A DNA stretch of 52,450 nucleotides from Pseudomonadota bacterium. GTDB lineage: Bacteria; Pseudomonadota; Gammaproteobacteria; Burkholderiales; Thiobacillaceae. Of this stretch, positions 37,346 to 48,710 are shown piece by piece. Every line of letters begins with the position of its first letter. Within the stretch, counting starts at the first letter, position 1. The notes beneath the pieces were generated by a model that saw only the letters and a program-made list of their open reading frames with translations, ran no database searches and had not been told where the DNA came from. The position numbers and the translations under genes are program-made. The stretch is from NCBI GenBank assembly GCA_021811235.1, contig JAJZPG010000018.1:1-52450 (forward strand), given 5' to 3'.

Positions 37346-38851
37346 ATGAACACCGAAAACACCGCTCTCCAGCAAGACGAAAACCAGATCATCGCCGAGC
37401 GCCGCGCCAAGCTCACCGCGATCCGCGAGGCGGGCGTCGCCTTCCCCAACGACTTCGAGCGCCACGACTACGCCGGCAAACTCACTGACGCGCATGGCGA
37501 CAAGAGCAAGGAAGCCTTGGAAGCCGAAGGCGTGCAGGTGCAACTCGCCGGGCGCATGATGCTGAAGCGGGTGATGGGCAAGGCAAGCTTCGCCACGCTG
37601 CAGGACATGAGCGGGCGCATCCAGGTCTACGTCTCCAACGACCTCACCGGCACCGAATCGCACGACGCGTTCAAGCACTGGGATCTGGGCGACTTCATCG
37701 GTGTGACCGGCACCCTGTTCAAGACCAACAAGGGCGAACTGACCATCCAGGCCAAGGCTATCCGCCTGCTGTCGAAGGCGCTGCGCCCGTTGCCGGAGAA
37801 ATTCCACGGCCTGGCCGACCAGGAACAGAAGTACCGCCAGCGCTACCTCGACCTCATCACCAACGATACGGCGCGCGAGACCTTCATGCGCCGCTCGAGG
37901 ATCATCCAGTCTATCCGCGAGTTCATGACCGGCCACGGCTTCCTCGAAGTCGAGACGCCGATGATGCACCCCATCCCCGGCGGCGCCGCGGCCAAACCCT
38001 TCGTCACCCACCACAACGCGCTCGACATGGAGCTGTTCCTGCGCATCGCACCCGAGCTGTATCTCAAGCGGCTGGTCGTCGGCGGCTTCGAGAAGGTGTT
38101 CGAGATCAACCGCAACTTCCGCAACGAGGGCCTGTCCACGCGGCACAACCCCGAGTTCACCATGATGGAGTTCTACGAGGCCTACCGCGAATACCGCTAC
38201 CTGATGGACTTCACCGAGGCGCTGATCCGCCATACCTCGGTCGCCGCCACCGGCTCGACCACGGTGACCTACCAGGGCCACACGGTCGAGCTCGGCACGC
38301 CGTTCGATCGCCTCACCATCGTCGAGGCGATCCGCAAGTACCATCCCGAATACAGCGTCGAACAGCTGAACGACCGCGCCTGGCTGGTCGGCCAGTTCGC
38401 CGCGATGAAGGCCAAGTATCGCGAGCACGATGGCCTCGGCGGCCTGCAGCTCACGTTCTTCGAGGAAACCACCGAAGCGCTGCTGATCCAGCCCACCTTC
38501 ATCATCGACTACCCGGCCGAAGTCTCGCCGCTGGCGCGCCGCTCCGACGCCCAGCCCGACATCACCGAGCGCTTCGAGCTCTTCATCACCGGGCGCGAGA
38601 TGGCCAACGGTTTCTCCGAGCTCAACGATGCCGAGGACCAGGCCGAGCGCTTCATGGAGCAGGTGCGGCAGAAGGAGGCCGGCGACGAGGAGGCGATGCA
38701 CTACGACGCCGACTTCATCCGCGCGCTCGAGCACGGCCTGCCGCCCACCGGCGGCTGCGGCATCGGCATCGACCGCCTGGTGATGCTGCTGACCGATTCG
38801 CCCTCCATCCGCGACGTCATCCTCTTCCCGCAGATGCGGCGGGAAGCATGA
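37346..38851 (+). CDS. lysS: Lysyl-tRNA synthetase, class II
   Basis: Charges tRNA-Lys; 501 aa, normal for bacteria. An N-terminal OB-fold anticodon-binding domain (about residues 60-165) is followed by the class II core. Motif 2 is [21 protein letters not shown], and motif 3 is [24 protein letters not shown] near the C-terminus (read in parts). The ATG at 37346 gives the usual N-terminus ([13 protein letters not shown]); an in-frame ATG at 37328 has no supporting features. Confidence 0.96.
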   Translation: MNTENTALQQDENQIIAERRAKLTAIREAGVAFPNDFERHDYAGKLTDAHGDKSKEALEAEGVQVQLAGRMMLKRVMGKASFATLQDMSGRIQVYVSNDLTGTESHDAFKHWDLGDFIGVTGTLFKTNKGELTIQAKAIRLLSKALRPLPEKFHGLADQEQKYRQRYLDLITNDTARETFMRRSRIIQSIREFMTGHGFLEVETPMMHPIPGGAAAKPFVTHHNALDMELFLRIAPELYLKRLVVGGFEKVFEINRNFRNEGLSTRHNPEFTMMEFYEAYREYRYLMDFTEALIRHTSVAATGSTTVTYQGHTVELGTPFDRLTIVEAIRKYHPEYSVEQLNDRAWLVGQFAAMKAKYREHDGLGGLQLTFFEETTEALLIQPTFIIDYPAEVSPLARRSDAQPDITERFELFITGREMANGFSELNDAEDQAERFMEQVRQKEAGDEEAMHYDADFIRALEHGLPPTGGCGIGIDRLVMLLTDSPSIRDVILFPQMRREA

Positions 38852-38893
38852 AACTAGCCTGCACGATGAGGCGCGAGGGCTGATCGCACGGCC

Positions 38894-39244
38894 ATGTGGC
38901 AATACGCGCTCAAGATCGGACTGTCCGCGCTGATCCTCGTTGCGGTGGCCGAAGTGGCCAAGCGCACCACGTTCTGGGCAGCGGCGCTGGCGTCCTTGCC
39001 GCTGACCTCGGTGCTCGCCTTCGTCTGGCTGTATCTCGACACCGGCGACGTGGACAGGGTCGCCGCATTGTCCGGAAGCATCTTCTGGCTGGTGCTGCCC
39101 TCACTGTTGCTGCTCGTGCTGCTGCCCGTGCTGTTGCGCCACGGCTGGGGATTCTGGCCCGGCCTCGCGGCGTCCTGTGCCGCCACGGGGCTGGCCTACT
39201 TCGGCACGATCAAGTTGCTGGGCCTGTTCGGCATACGGCTCTAG
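38894..39244 (+). CDS. DUF3147-family membrane protein
   Basis: A 116-residue protein with four hydrophobic segments (about residues 5-22, 28-46, 58-82 and 88-110). The segment VAEVAKRTTFWAAALASLPLTSVLAFVWLY (read in parts) is typical of DUF3147, small proteins of unknown role. ATG start. It lies 42 bp after lysS and 89 bp before the aconitase gene. Confidence 0.75.
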   Translation: MWQYALKIGLSALILVAVAEVAKRTTFWAAALASLPLTSVLAFVWLYLDTGDVDRVAALSGSIFWLVLPSLLLLVLLPVLLRHGWGFWPGLAASCAATGLAYFGTIKLLGLFGIRL

Positions 39245-39333
39245 CCCATCCGCGACCTGCCTGCGCACCACGCGCTTCCGGTAAAATCCGGCCTTTCGCC
39301 CGTTCACCCGTCCATCTTTAAAGCCTCTCCATC

Positions 39334-42153
<2,820 letters not shown>

Positions 42154-42309
42154 CGCCCCGGGTGCAGGGCTGCGCTCGTTGTCCCGACGCGCGCAGCCGA
42201 CCTTCCCGCCCCCCACGCGCACGTCTGTGCGCGCCTCCCCGCCGTCTCCCTCTGCGCCGATCGCTGCTACACTGCATTCGAGATGGGCAGTGCGGCCTAT
42301 GCTCGAGTG

Positions 42310-42342
42310 TGTTGCTCATGTCGCAACAAGCCGCCTTATAAG
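42310..42342 (+). promoter_or_regulatory. Possible promoter and inverted repeat upstream of the cytochrome c pair
   Basis: TGTTGC/GCAACA (42310-42315 with 42323-42328, 7-nt spacer) overlaps a TTGCTC that could be a -35. A TATAAG at 42337-42342 is a possible -10, with a 19-bp spacer that is slightly long. The surrounding DNA is AT-rich, unlike the rest of the 272-bp gap after the aconitase gene, where I see nothing else. Confidence 0.35.
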
Positions 42343-42425
42343 AAAATAATAATACCTTAAACTCTTGAATTGGCCCGACCCATCCATTAGCATGTGCCAA
42401 TCGAATAACTTCACGGGAGACCACC

Positions 42426-42800
42426 ATGTCGAAGCGCGTCGTTTTTCTTGCCCTATCAGCTCTTGCCGTCGCCGTTCTGCAGACCGGTTGCGGCGAGAAG
42501 CCCCTGACCTACCAAGCCAGCATCAAACCCATCCTCGAGGCCAACTGCGTGAAATGCCACGTGCCGGGCGGCGAAGGCTACGAGAAATCCGGCCTGCGCA
42601 TGGACAGCTATGAAGGCCTGATGAAGGGCACCAAATACGGCGCCGTGGTGATCCCCGGCTCCAGCGTAGGCAGCACGCTCTATCGCCTGGTTTCCGGCCA
42701 GGCCGACCCGTCGATCCGCATGCCGCACGGCCAGGCCTCGCTGCCCGACGCGGACGTCGCCACCATCGCCGCCTGGATCGACCAGGGCGCCAAGAACTGA
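42426..42800 (+). CDS. Monoheme c-type cytochrome lipoprotein
   Basis: A 124-residue exported protein. The signal peptide ends in a lipobox LQTGC with Cys22. A single heme c site CVKCH is at residues 41-45, preceded by ASIKPILEANC. The pattern resembles the small planctomycete-type/PSD1 cytochrome c domain. A methionine in IRMPHGQ could be the distal ligand. The next gene, 22 bp downstream, also encodes a protein with KPILESRCLACH, so the two heme domains are probably paralogous and the products partners in electron transfer. The acceptor is unknown. Confidence 0.85.
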   Translation: MSKRVVFLALSALAVAVLQTGCGEKPLTYQASIKPILEANCVKCHVPGGEGYEKSGLRMDSYEGLMKGTKYGAVVIPGSSVGSTLYRLVSGQADPSIRMPHGQASLPDADVATIAAWIDQGAKN

Positions 42801-42822
42801 TCCCCACGCGGAGCCCCCACAC

Positions 42823-43608
42823 ATGAGCAACCGCCAATTCTTGCATTTCAGCGCCCTGCCTATGTCGACGCGCATGGTGTACACCATGACGCTGCTGGTA
42901 CTCGGTACGGGTTATCTTTTCGCGATGCTGCAGGTGTTCTTCAGCCACGCGGGACTCGACGGCAACGCCAAGAACATTTCCGCCGAGGATATCCGCGTCG
43001 CCTATCACGGCAGCGAGAGCGACACCCGCCTGGAAACGGCGCTCAAAGGCCCGATGGCCGACATGCTGCCGCCCGAGGAGCGCAGCGTCATCTTCAAATG
43101 GGTCAAGGACGGTTCGACCCCGGAAGGCTACGAGCAGAAGGTGAAACCCATCCTGGAGAGCCGCTGCCTCGCCTGCCATGACGGGGTAGCCAATCCGCAC
43201 CTGCCCAACCTGAGCAATTTCGAGGGCATCTCCAAGGTAGTGGAGAAGGACACCGGCGCAACCATCCCGACTCTGGTCCGCGTGTCGCACATCCACCTCT
43301 TCGGCATCACCTTCATCTTCTTCATCGTCAGCAGCATCTTCACGCATGCCTACATGCGTCCGCTGTGGATGAAGTGCGTGATCATCGTGCTGCCCTTCCT
43401 GACCATCCTCACCGACATCTTTTCCTGGTATCTCACCAAATGGATTCCGGGATTCGCCTGGTTCATCATCGCCAGCGGCGCCCTGATGGGGATCTCGTTC
43501 ACCGCGCAGTGGGTCGTCTCGATGTGGCAGATGTGGTTCTACAAACTGCCGCCCGAAATCGAAGGGTGCGGCGGCGCCCTGCCCGTCATGGGGCGCAGCC
43601 AGGACTGA
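42823..43608 (+). CDS. Membrane-anchored monoheme cytochrome c
   Basis: A 261-residue membrane protein. One helix at about residues 18-40 is followed by a periplasmic heme c domain (CLACH, residues 115-119, in VKPILESRCLACHDG). Three further helices follow at about 152-172, 180-203 and 212-236. A His-containing turn (VRVSHIHLFGITFIFF) at the start of the second helix might ligate a b-type heme or quinone-site group; this is speculative. It is co-directional with the cytochrome lipoprotein gene (22-bp gap). I recognise no characterised homologue. The gene ends near a hairpin shared with the convergent sigma-54 regulator. Confidence 0.75.
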   Translation: MSNRQFLHFSALPMSTRMVYTMTLLVLGTGYLFAMLQVFFSHAGLDGNAKNISAEDIRVAYHGSESDTRLETALKGPMADMLPPEERSVIFKWVKDGSTPEGYEQKVKPILESRCLACHDGVANPHLPNLSNFEGISKVVEKDTGATIPTLVRVSHIHLFGITFIFFIVSSIFTHAYMRPLWMKCVIIVLPFLTILTDIFSWYLTKWIPGFAWFIIASGALMGISFTAQWVVSMWQMWFYKLPPEIEGCGGALPVMGRSQD

Positions 43609-43634
43609 TCGTCCGCACCGGCTTTTGCATGACC

Positions 43635-43662
43635 AAACTGGCCGGGTTCACCCGGCCAGTTT
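43635..43662. terminator. Hairpin between convergent genes
   Basis: A perfect 12-bp stem, AAACTGGCCGGG/CCCGGCCAGTTT, with a TTCA loop sits 26 bp after the membrane cytochrome gene and covers the last codons of the convergent regulator. There is no T-run on either side, so intrinsic termination is uncertain. Confidence 0.5.
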
Positions 43663-44934
43663 GCGGTAGAGGGTGCGCTCGCTGATGCCGAGTTGTTCGG
43701 CCAGTGATTTGCGGTCGCCGCCATGGCGCGCCAGCGCCCATTGCAGATAGCGCTGTTCCGCCGTCTCCAGCGGCACGATGGCGTCCACGCCCGGCATGCC
43801 TTCTGCCGCATCGCTCGCCAGTTCAGGCGGAAGATGTTCCGGCAGCACGGTGTCGCCATCCGCCATCAGCAAGGCACGCTCGATGATGTTGCGCAGTTCG
43901 CGGATATTGCCTGGATAGTCATAGGCCCGCAGCCGCGCACACGCGGCCTCGCTCAGGGTATGGGCGCGCCCCGGCGCCAGCCGGGTCATCAGGGTTTCCG
44001 CCAGCAGCAGGATATCCTCGCGCCGTTCGCGCAATGCCGGCAGATGAATCGGAAACACGCTCAACCGGTAATACAGGTCACGGCGGAAACTGCCGCGTTC
44101 GACCATATCCTTGAGGTCGCGGTGAGTGGCGGCGACCAGTCGGAAATCGGCGCGCAGCGTCTCCACGCCCCCCACCCGGCGGAAGGTACCCGTCTCCAGC
44201 AGGCGCAGCAGCTTGACCTGCAGGTTGAGCGGGATGTCGCCCACTTCGTCGAGGAACAGCGTGCCGCCCGACGCCGACTCGACCAGACCGATCTTGCGCT
44301 GGTTGGCACCGGTGAAGGCGCCCTTTTCGTAGCCGAACAGTTCGCTCTCGAACAGCGTTTCGGTCAGCCCTGAACACTCCACCACCACAAAGGGCCCTTG
44401 TATGCGCCGGCTCTGCTGGTGGATGGCCTGCGCGACCAGTTCCTTGCCGGTGCCCGACTCGCCCAGCAGCAGGGCTGCGGTATTGGAGGGCGCCACCCGG
44501 CGGACCAACTCGAGCATGCGATTGAAGGCCGGCGACTTGCCGACGAGGCCGCTTTCGGCCGGGAAGCTGCTGGCCTCGCGCACGATCGTCATGCGCTCGA
44601 CGAAATACTCGATCCTGCCCGATGTGCCGACGATAGGCGTCAGCTCAACATCCACATGCTCCTCGCCGCGCGGCGTATGATGCAGATGCAGCACCCGGTT
44701 CGGCTCGCCGCTGGCACGGCTGGCAGCCATGGGGCACGACTCGCCGCACTCGTCACAGGGCCGGCCGTAGCCGTGCGACACCGCATAACAGAACTGGCCC
44801 ACGACGTCGCGGCCACCCGCGAAGATGCGGCGATATGCCGCATTCGCGGCCAGAATTCGATAATCCGATCCCATTACAATCTGGGCATCGGGATGCGTTT
44901 CGAGAAAGCTGATGAGTTCGTTGGTAGGCGACAT
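43648..44934 (-). CDS. Sigma-54-dependent enhancer-binding regulator with Cys-rich PAS domain
   Basis: A 428-residue activator of sigma-54 RNA polymerase. The N-terminal PAS domain (about residues 5-118) carries Cys49, Cys60, Cys63 and Cys67 in [20 protein letters not shown], a possible metal or redox site. The AAA+ domain (about 128-365) has Walker A GESGTGKE (158-165), the sigma-54 contact loop GAFTGA (205-210) and the arginine finger region [16 protein letters not shown]. The C-terminal Fis-type helix-turn-helix is [22 protein letters not shown]. No receiver domain is present. ATG 44932-44934 has AGGA 5 nt upstream; an upstream in-frame ATG would overlap the inverted repeat. It diverges from a -24/-12 promoter before cydP. 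Confidence 0.92.
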   Translation of the reverse strand: MSPTNELISFLETHPDAQIVMGSDYRILAANAAYRRIFAGGRDVVGQFCYAVSHGYGRPCDECGESCPMAASRASGEPNRVLHLHHTPRGEEHVDVELTPIVGTSGRIEYFVERMTIVREASSFPAESGLVGKSPAFNRMLELVRRVAPSNTAALLLGESGTGKELVAQAIHQQSRRIQGPFVVVECSGLTETLFESELFGYEKGAFTGANQRKIGLVESASGGTLFLDEVGDIPLNLQVKLLRLLETGTFRRVGGVETLRADFRLVAATHRDLKDMVERGSFRRDLYYRLSVFPIHLPALRERREDILLLAETLMTRLAPGRAHTLSEAACARLRAYDYPGNIRELRNIIERALLMADGDTVLPEHLPPELASDAAEGMPGVDAIVPLETAEQRYLQWALARHGGDRKSLAEQLGISERTLYRKLAG

Positions 44935-44947
44935 GGTTTCCTGGAAA

Positions 44948-44994
44948 GTGACATTTTCGTCAGGCGTTTCAGTACATATTGCCACAAATGTCAC
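44948..44994. promoter_or_regulatory. Inverted repeat GTGACATTT / AAATGTCAC, candidate upstream activator site
   Basis: Two perfect 9-bp inverted arms at 44948-44956 and 44986-44994 lie about 110-155 bp before the predicted start of the sigma-54 transcript, a normal distance for enhancer sites. They fall in the leader of the regulator gene itself. A further TGTCGACA palindrome lies at 45041-45048. Confidence 0.5.
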
Positions 44995-45077
44995 ACACCC
45001 CGAGTCTGGCTGTCATCCGGAAATTTCTATCCGTTTGATATGTCGACACAATTCCCTTCTGGCGGCGGGCAGCAATC

Positions 45078-45092
45078 TGGCACGCCGCTTGC
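45078..45092 (+). promoter_or_regulatory. Sigma-54 (-24/-12) promoter of the cytochrome bd operon
   Basis: The sequence TGGCACGCCGCTTGC matches the sigma-54 consensus (TGGCAC, 5-bp spacer, TTGC) at every defined position. Transcription would start near 45104, at or just before the first candidate start codon of cydP at 45105, so the mapped start of cydP or of the RNA may need adjustment. Confidence 0.85.
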
Positions 45093-45104
45093 GAATATGA
45101 GGGC

Positions 45105-45296
45105 ATGCTTGTGAAGATCCTCCTGCCCGACTTCCTCCATCACCGACTCGCCCGGGAAATCGCGCTCGCCATCGCAATCAAGCTCGTGGTGATCGCGGCG
45201 CTCTTCTATGCTTTCTTCGACGGCCGCGCGGTGCACCCCGACGCCGACAGCGTCGCCGAACGGATCGCCAACCCGGAACAACAGACCTCGAATTAA
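45105..45296 (+). CDS. cydP: CydP-like small subunit of cytochrome bd oxidase
   Basis: A 63-residue protein with one membrane helix (about residues 19-40, IALAIAIKLVVIAALFYAFF) and short polar ends; the N-terminal LPDFLHHRLAREIALAIAIKL (read in parts) is typical of proteins annotated as putative small oxidase subunit CydP in betaproteobacteria. It starts 14 bp before cydA. A second in-frame ATG is absent, so the nominal start at 45105 sits right at the expected sigma-54 transcription start. Either a leaderless message or a slightly different start must apply. Confidence 0.75.
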   Translation: MLVKILLPDFLHHRLAREIALAIAIKLVVIAALFYAFFDGRAVHPDADSVAERIANPEQQTSN

Positions 45297-45310
45297 CCCA
45301 AGGAGCGCCC

Positions 45311-46903
45311 ATGCTGACCGAAGAACTCGTCGACCTGTCGCGGCTGCAATTCGCAGTCACCGCGCTGTACCACTTCCTGTTCGTCCCGCTGACGCTGGGG
45401 CTGGCGTTCATCCTGGTGATCATGGAACTGACCTACGTCATCACCGACCGCCCGATCTACAAGGACATGGTGCGCTTCTGGGGCAAGCTGTTCGGGATCA
45501 ACTTCGCGCTCGGGGTGACCACCGGCATCACCATGGAATTCCAGTTCGGCACCAACTGGGCGTATTACTCGCACTACGTCGGCGACATCTTCGGCGCGCC
45601 GCTGGCGATCGAAGGCCTGATGGCCTTCTTCCTCGAATCGACCTTCATCGGCCTGTTCTTCTTCGGCTGGGACCGCCTCAACAAGTGGCAGCACTTCATG
45701 GTGACGGTGCTGATGGCGGTGGGCTCCAACCTCTCGGCGCTGTGGATCCTGATCGCCAACGGCTGGATGCAGGACCCGATCGGCGCCGAGTTCTCCTTCG
45801 TCACCATGCGCATGGAGATGACCGACTTCTGGGCCATCGTCTTCAATCCGACGGCACAGGCCAAGTTCGTCCACACCGTGTCGGCCGGTTACGTCACCGC
45901 CTCGCTGTTCGTGCTCGGCATTTCCAGCTACTACCTCTTGAAGGGCCGCGACCTCGATTTCGCGCGCCGCTCCTTCCGCATCGCCGCCGGCTTCGGCTTC
46001 GCCTCGGCGCTGTCGGTGATCGTGCTGGGCGACGAGTCGGGCTATACCGTGAGCGAATCGCAACAGGCCAAGATGGCGGCGATCGAGGCGATGTGGGAAA
46101 CCGAACCCGCGCCGGCCGCGTTCACCGTGTTCGCGCTGCCGAACGAGGCCGCCCAGCGCAACGATTACGAATTGCAGATTCCCTACGTGCTGGGACTGAT
46201 CGGCACCCGCTCGCTCACCGAGACCCTGCCCGGCATCAAGGAAATCAAGGCCAGGAACCGCGAGCGCATCGAGAACGGCATCCAGGCTGTGGTCGCGCTG
46301 GAGAAACTGCGCAAGAACCACGGCGACGAGCTTGCGCGCGCGCAGTTCGAAGCGAGCAAGGCGGATCTCGGCTTCGGCCTGCTGCTGAAGAAGTACACGG
46401 TTGACGTTTCCCAGGCCACGCCTGCCATGATCCAGCAGGCGGTCGACGACACCATCCCGCGCGTTGCCCCGCTGTTCTGGAGTTTCCGTCTCATGGTGGC
46501 GCTCGGCTTCCTGTTCCTGGTGCTGTTCAGCTTCGCGTTGTTCTATTCGGTGAAGGGCAACTTCATCGAGAAGAAATGGCTGCTGCGCTGGGCGCTGTGG
46601 TTCATCCCGATGCCCTGGATCGCCGCCGAGCTCGGCTGGGTCGTCGCCGAATACGGCCGCCAGCCATGGACGATCTACGGCGTGCTGCCGACCCATATCT
46701 CGGTATCCAACCTCACCCCCGGCAACCTCTACGGCTCGCTCGCCGGCTTCGTCGGCTTCTACACCGCGCTGCTGATCGTCGAGATGTATTTGATGACGAA
46801 GTACGCGCGGCAGGGTCCGGCCAGCCTCGGTACCGGCAAATACCACGGCGAAAAGGCCACGGGCGGTGCACTGCCCGCAGGCGCTGCGGCTGACAAGATC
46901 TAA
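45311..46903 (+). CDS. cydA: Cytochrome bd ubiquinol oxidase subunit I
   Basis: The quinol-oxidising, heme-carrying subunit, 530 aa with about nine helices. His21 (TALYHFLFVPLTLG) is the heme ligand near the N-terminus. GRQPWTIYGVLPT is the conserved segment after the quinol loop. The region after about residue 250 includes a long hydrophilic stretch (about 255-390), so this is the long Q-loop form, as in E. coli bd-I. AAGGAG stands 8 nt before the ATG. High-affinity bd oxidases resist sulfide and nitric oxide, which fits the SQR-like and globin genes downstream. Confidence 0.97.
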   Translation: MLTEELVDLSRLQFAVTALYHFLFVPLTLGLAFILVIMELTYVITDRPIYKDMVRFWGKLFGINFALGVTTGITMEFQFGTNWAYYSHYVGDIFGAPLAIEGLMAFFLESTFIGLFFFGWDRLNKWQHFMVTVLMAVGSNLSALWILIANGWMQDPIGAEFSFVTMRMEMTDFWAIVFNPTAQAKFVHTVSAGYVTASLFVLGISSYYLLKGRDLDFARRSFRIAAGFGFASALSVIVLGDESGYTVSESQQAKMAAIEAMWETEPAPAAFTVFALPNEAAQRNDYELQIPYVLGLIGTRSLTETLPGIKEIKARNRERIENGIQAVVALEKLRKNHGDELARAQFEASKADLGFGLLLKKYTVDVSQATPAMIQQAVDDTIPRVAPLFWSFRLMVALGFLFLVLFSFALFYSVKGNFIEKKWLLRWALWFIPMPWIAAELGWVVAEYGRQPWTIYGVLPTHISVSNLTPGNLYGSLAGFVGFYTALLIVEMYLMTKYARQGPASLGTGKYHGEKATGGALPAGAAADKI

Positions 46904-46912
46904 GGAGCGGAC

Positions 46913-48049
46913 ATGGACTACGAAACCCTCAAACTCGTATGGTGGCTGCTGGTCGGCGTGCTGCTGGTCGGATTCGCGATCATGGACGGCCATGACATGG
47001 GCATGGGCGTGCTCCTGCCCTTCGTCGGCAGGAACGACCTCGAGCGGCGTGCCCTCATCAACACCGTCGCCCCGCACTGGGACGGCAACCAGGTATGGTT
47101 CATCACCGCCGGCGGCGCGATCTTCGCCGCCTGGCCGCTGGTCTACGCCACCGCCTTCTCAGGCTTCTACTGGGCGATGATGGCGGCCTTGTGGGCGCTG
47201 TTCTTCCGTCCGGTCGGCTTCGACTACCGCTCCAAGATCCAGAACCCGACCTGGCGCAGCACCTGGGACTGGGGCCTGTTCATCGGCGGCGCGGTACCGC
47301 CGATCATTTTCGGCGTCGCCTTCGGCAACCTGCTGCAGGGCGTGCCCTTCCACTTCAACGACCTCATGATGTCGACCTATACCGGCAGCTTCTGGGCACT
47401 GCTCAACCCCTTCGCCCTGCTCGCAGGCGTGGTCAGTCTGGCGATGATCACCACCCAGGGCGCGAACTACCTGATGATGCGCACCGAGGGCGACCTCTAT
47501 CGCCGCGTGCGCGGCGCCAGCCTGATCTTCGCCGCGCTGACCCTCGTGAGCTTCGCACTGGCCGGAGTGTGGGTTGCGCAGGGCATTGACGGCTACGTCA
47601 TCACCAGTGCGGTCGATGCCAACGCGCTGCCCGACCCGCTCGCCAAGACGGTCGAGGTGTCGACCGGCGCGTGGATGCACAACTACACCCAGTACGCCTG
47701 GGCGATGTGGGTGCCGATCGTGGCCTTCGCCGCGCTCGCCGCAAGCATCCTGTTCTCGCGCCTGCACCAGGCCGGCGCGGCGTTCTGGTCGTCGTCGATC
47801 GCCAACGCCGGCATCATCGGCACCGCCGGGGTGTCGATGTTCCCCTTCATCATGCCCTCGTCGACCGATCCGCGCTCCAGCCTGACCGTATACGACGCCG
47901 TGTCCTCGCACCTCACGCTCGGCCTGATGCTCGGCGCCACGGTGATCTTCATGCCGCTGATCATTTTCTACACCTCGTGGGCCTACAAGGTGATGTGGGG
48001 CAAGGTGACGACCGAATACATCGCCGCCAACGACAAGTCCGTCTATTGA
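46913..48049 (+). CDS. cydB: Cytochrome bd ubiquinol oxidase subunit II
   Basis: A 378-residue polytopic partner of CydA. Family segments include LVGFAIMDGHDMGMGVLLPF, TVAPHWDGNQVWFITAGGAIFAAWP (read in parts), FRPVGFDYRSK and FPFIMPSSTDPRSSLTVYDA. It starts 9 bp after cydA with a GGAG ribosome binding site. Length and motifs are normal. Confidence 0.97.
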   Translation: MDYETLKLVWWLLVGVLLVGFAIMDGHDMGMGVLLPFVGRNDLERRALINTVAPHWDGNQVWFITAGGAIFAAWPLVYATAFSGFYWAMMAALWALFFRPVGFDYRSKIQNPTWRSTWDWGLFIGGAVPPIIFGVAFGNLLQGVPFHFNDLMMSTYTGSFWALLNPFALLAGVVSLAMITTQGANYLMMRTEGDLYRRVRGASLIFAALTLVSFALAGVWVAQGIDGYVITSAVDANALPDPLAKTVEVSTGAWMHNYTQYAWAMWVPIVAFAALAASILFSRLHQAGAAFWSSSIANAGIIGTAGVSMFPFIMPSSTDPRSSLTVYDAVSSHLTLGLMLGATVIFMPLIIFYTSWAYKVMWGKVTTEYIAANDKSVY

Positions 48050-48072
48050 AACCGCGCAACGGGAAACATGCC

Positions 48073-48486
48073 ATGCTGGATGTCTGTTGCTACGCCCTGC
48101 CGCTGATGCTGTGCCTGACCGGCGCGCAAGCCGCCACGCTCACCCTCACCATCGACGGCGCCCAACCCGGCGGCGGCCCGCTCACCGTGCTGCTGTTCGA
48201 TCGCGCCGAGGGTTTCCCCAGGGAAGCGCACGCCGCCCGGCGCCACGTCCTGCCGGCGGGCCAGTCCACGCTTGTGCTCGACGATCTCAAGCCGGGTCAG
48301 TACGCCGTGCTGGCCTATCACGACGAGGACGGCAACGGCGAACTCAACCGCTTCCTCGGCATGATCCCGACGGAGGGCTGGGGCCTGTCCAACAACCCGG
48401 CAATCAGCGGCAAACCCGCCTTCAAGGACGCAGCGGTGTCGCTTCCGGAAGCCGGTGCCGCCGTCACCCTGCAACTGAATTACTGA
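48073..48486 (+). CDS. DUF2141 exported protein
   Basis: A 137-residue protein with a signal peptide (residues 1-18, CYALPLMLCLTGAQA) and one small beta domain. The pattern GGPLTVLLFDRAEGFP, LKPGQYAVLAYHDEDGNGELN and GWGLSNNP is typical of DUF2141, small periplasmic proteins of unknown role. It starts 23 bp after cydB and ends 11 bp before cydX, so it is embedded in the oxidase operon, which is an unusual place for this family. Confidence 0.8.
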   Translation: MLDVCCYALPLMLCLTGAQAATLTLTIDGAQPGGGPLTVLLFDRAEGFPREAHAARRHVLPAGQSTLVLDDLKPGQYAVLAYHDEDGNGELNRFLGMIPTEGWGLSNNPAISGKPAFKDAAVSLPEAGAAVTLQLNY

Positions 48487-48497
48487 AAGGAACCGCC

Positions 48498-48638
48498 ATG
48501 TGGTATTTCGCCTGGATACTCGGAGTCACCATGGCCGTGCTGCTCGCCTCGATCAGCGCGATGATGTGCGATGCCAGGGAATGCGCGCTCGACGAGGCGC
48601 GCAAAAAGACCGTGGACGACGCCATGCGGCAGGGCTGA
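48498..48638 (+). CDS. cydX: CydX small subunit of cytochrome bd
   Basis: A 46-residue single-helix protein. The N-terminus WYFAWILGVTMAVLLASISA followed by MMCDARE is the CydX (YbgT) signature; CydX stabilises the heme-containing CydAB complex. GAAAGGAA lies 7 nt before the ATG. It is separated from cydB by the DUF2141 gene, whereas it normally follows cydB directly. Confidence 0.92.
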   Translation: MWYFAWILGVTMAVLLASISAMMCDARECALDEARKKTVDDAMRQG

Positions 48639-48710
48639 CCCCTTCGCGATGAATCGAGCCTGCATCCCGCAGGCCAGCCGGTCTTTTATCCTTCATCACA
48701 GGGGTTCGCC

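Noticed and set aside
45293-47077. A 594-codon minus-strand frame opposite cydA
   Set aside because: Shadow frame; cydA and its neighbours on the plus strand are unambiguous.
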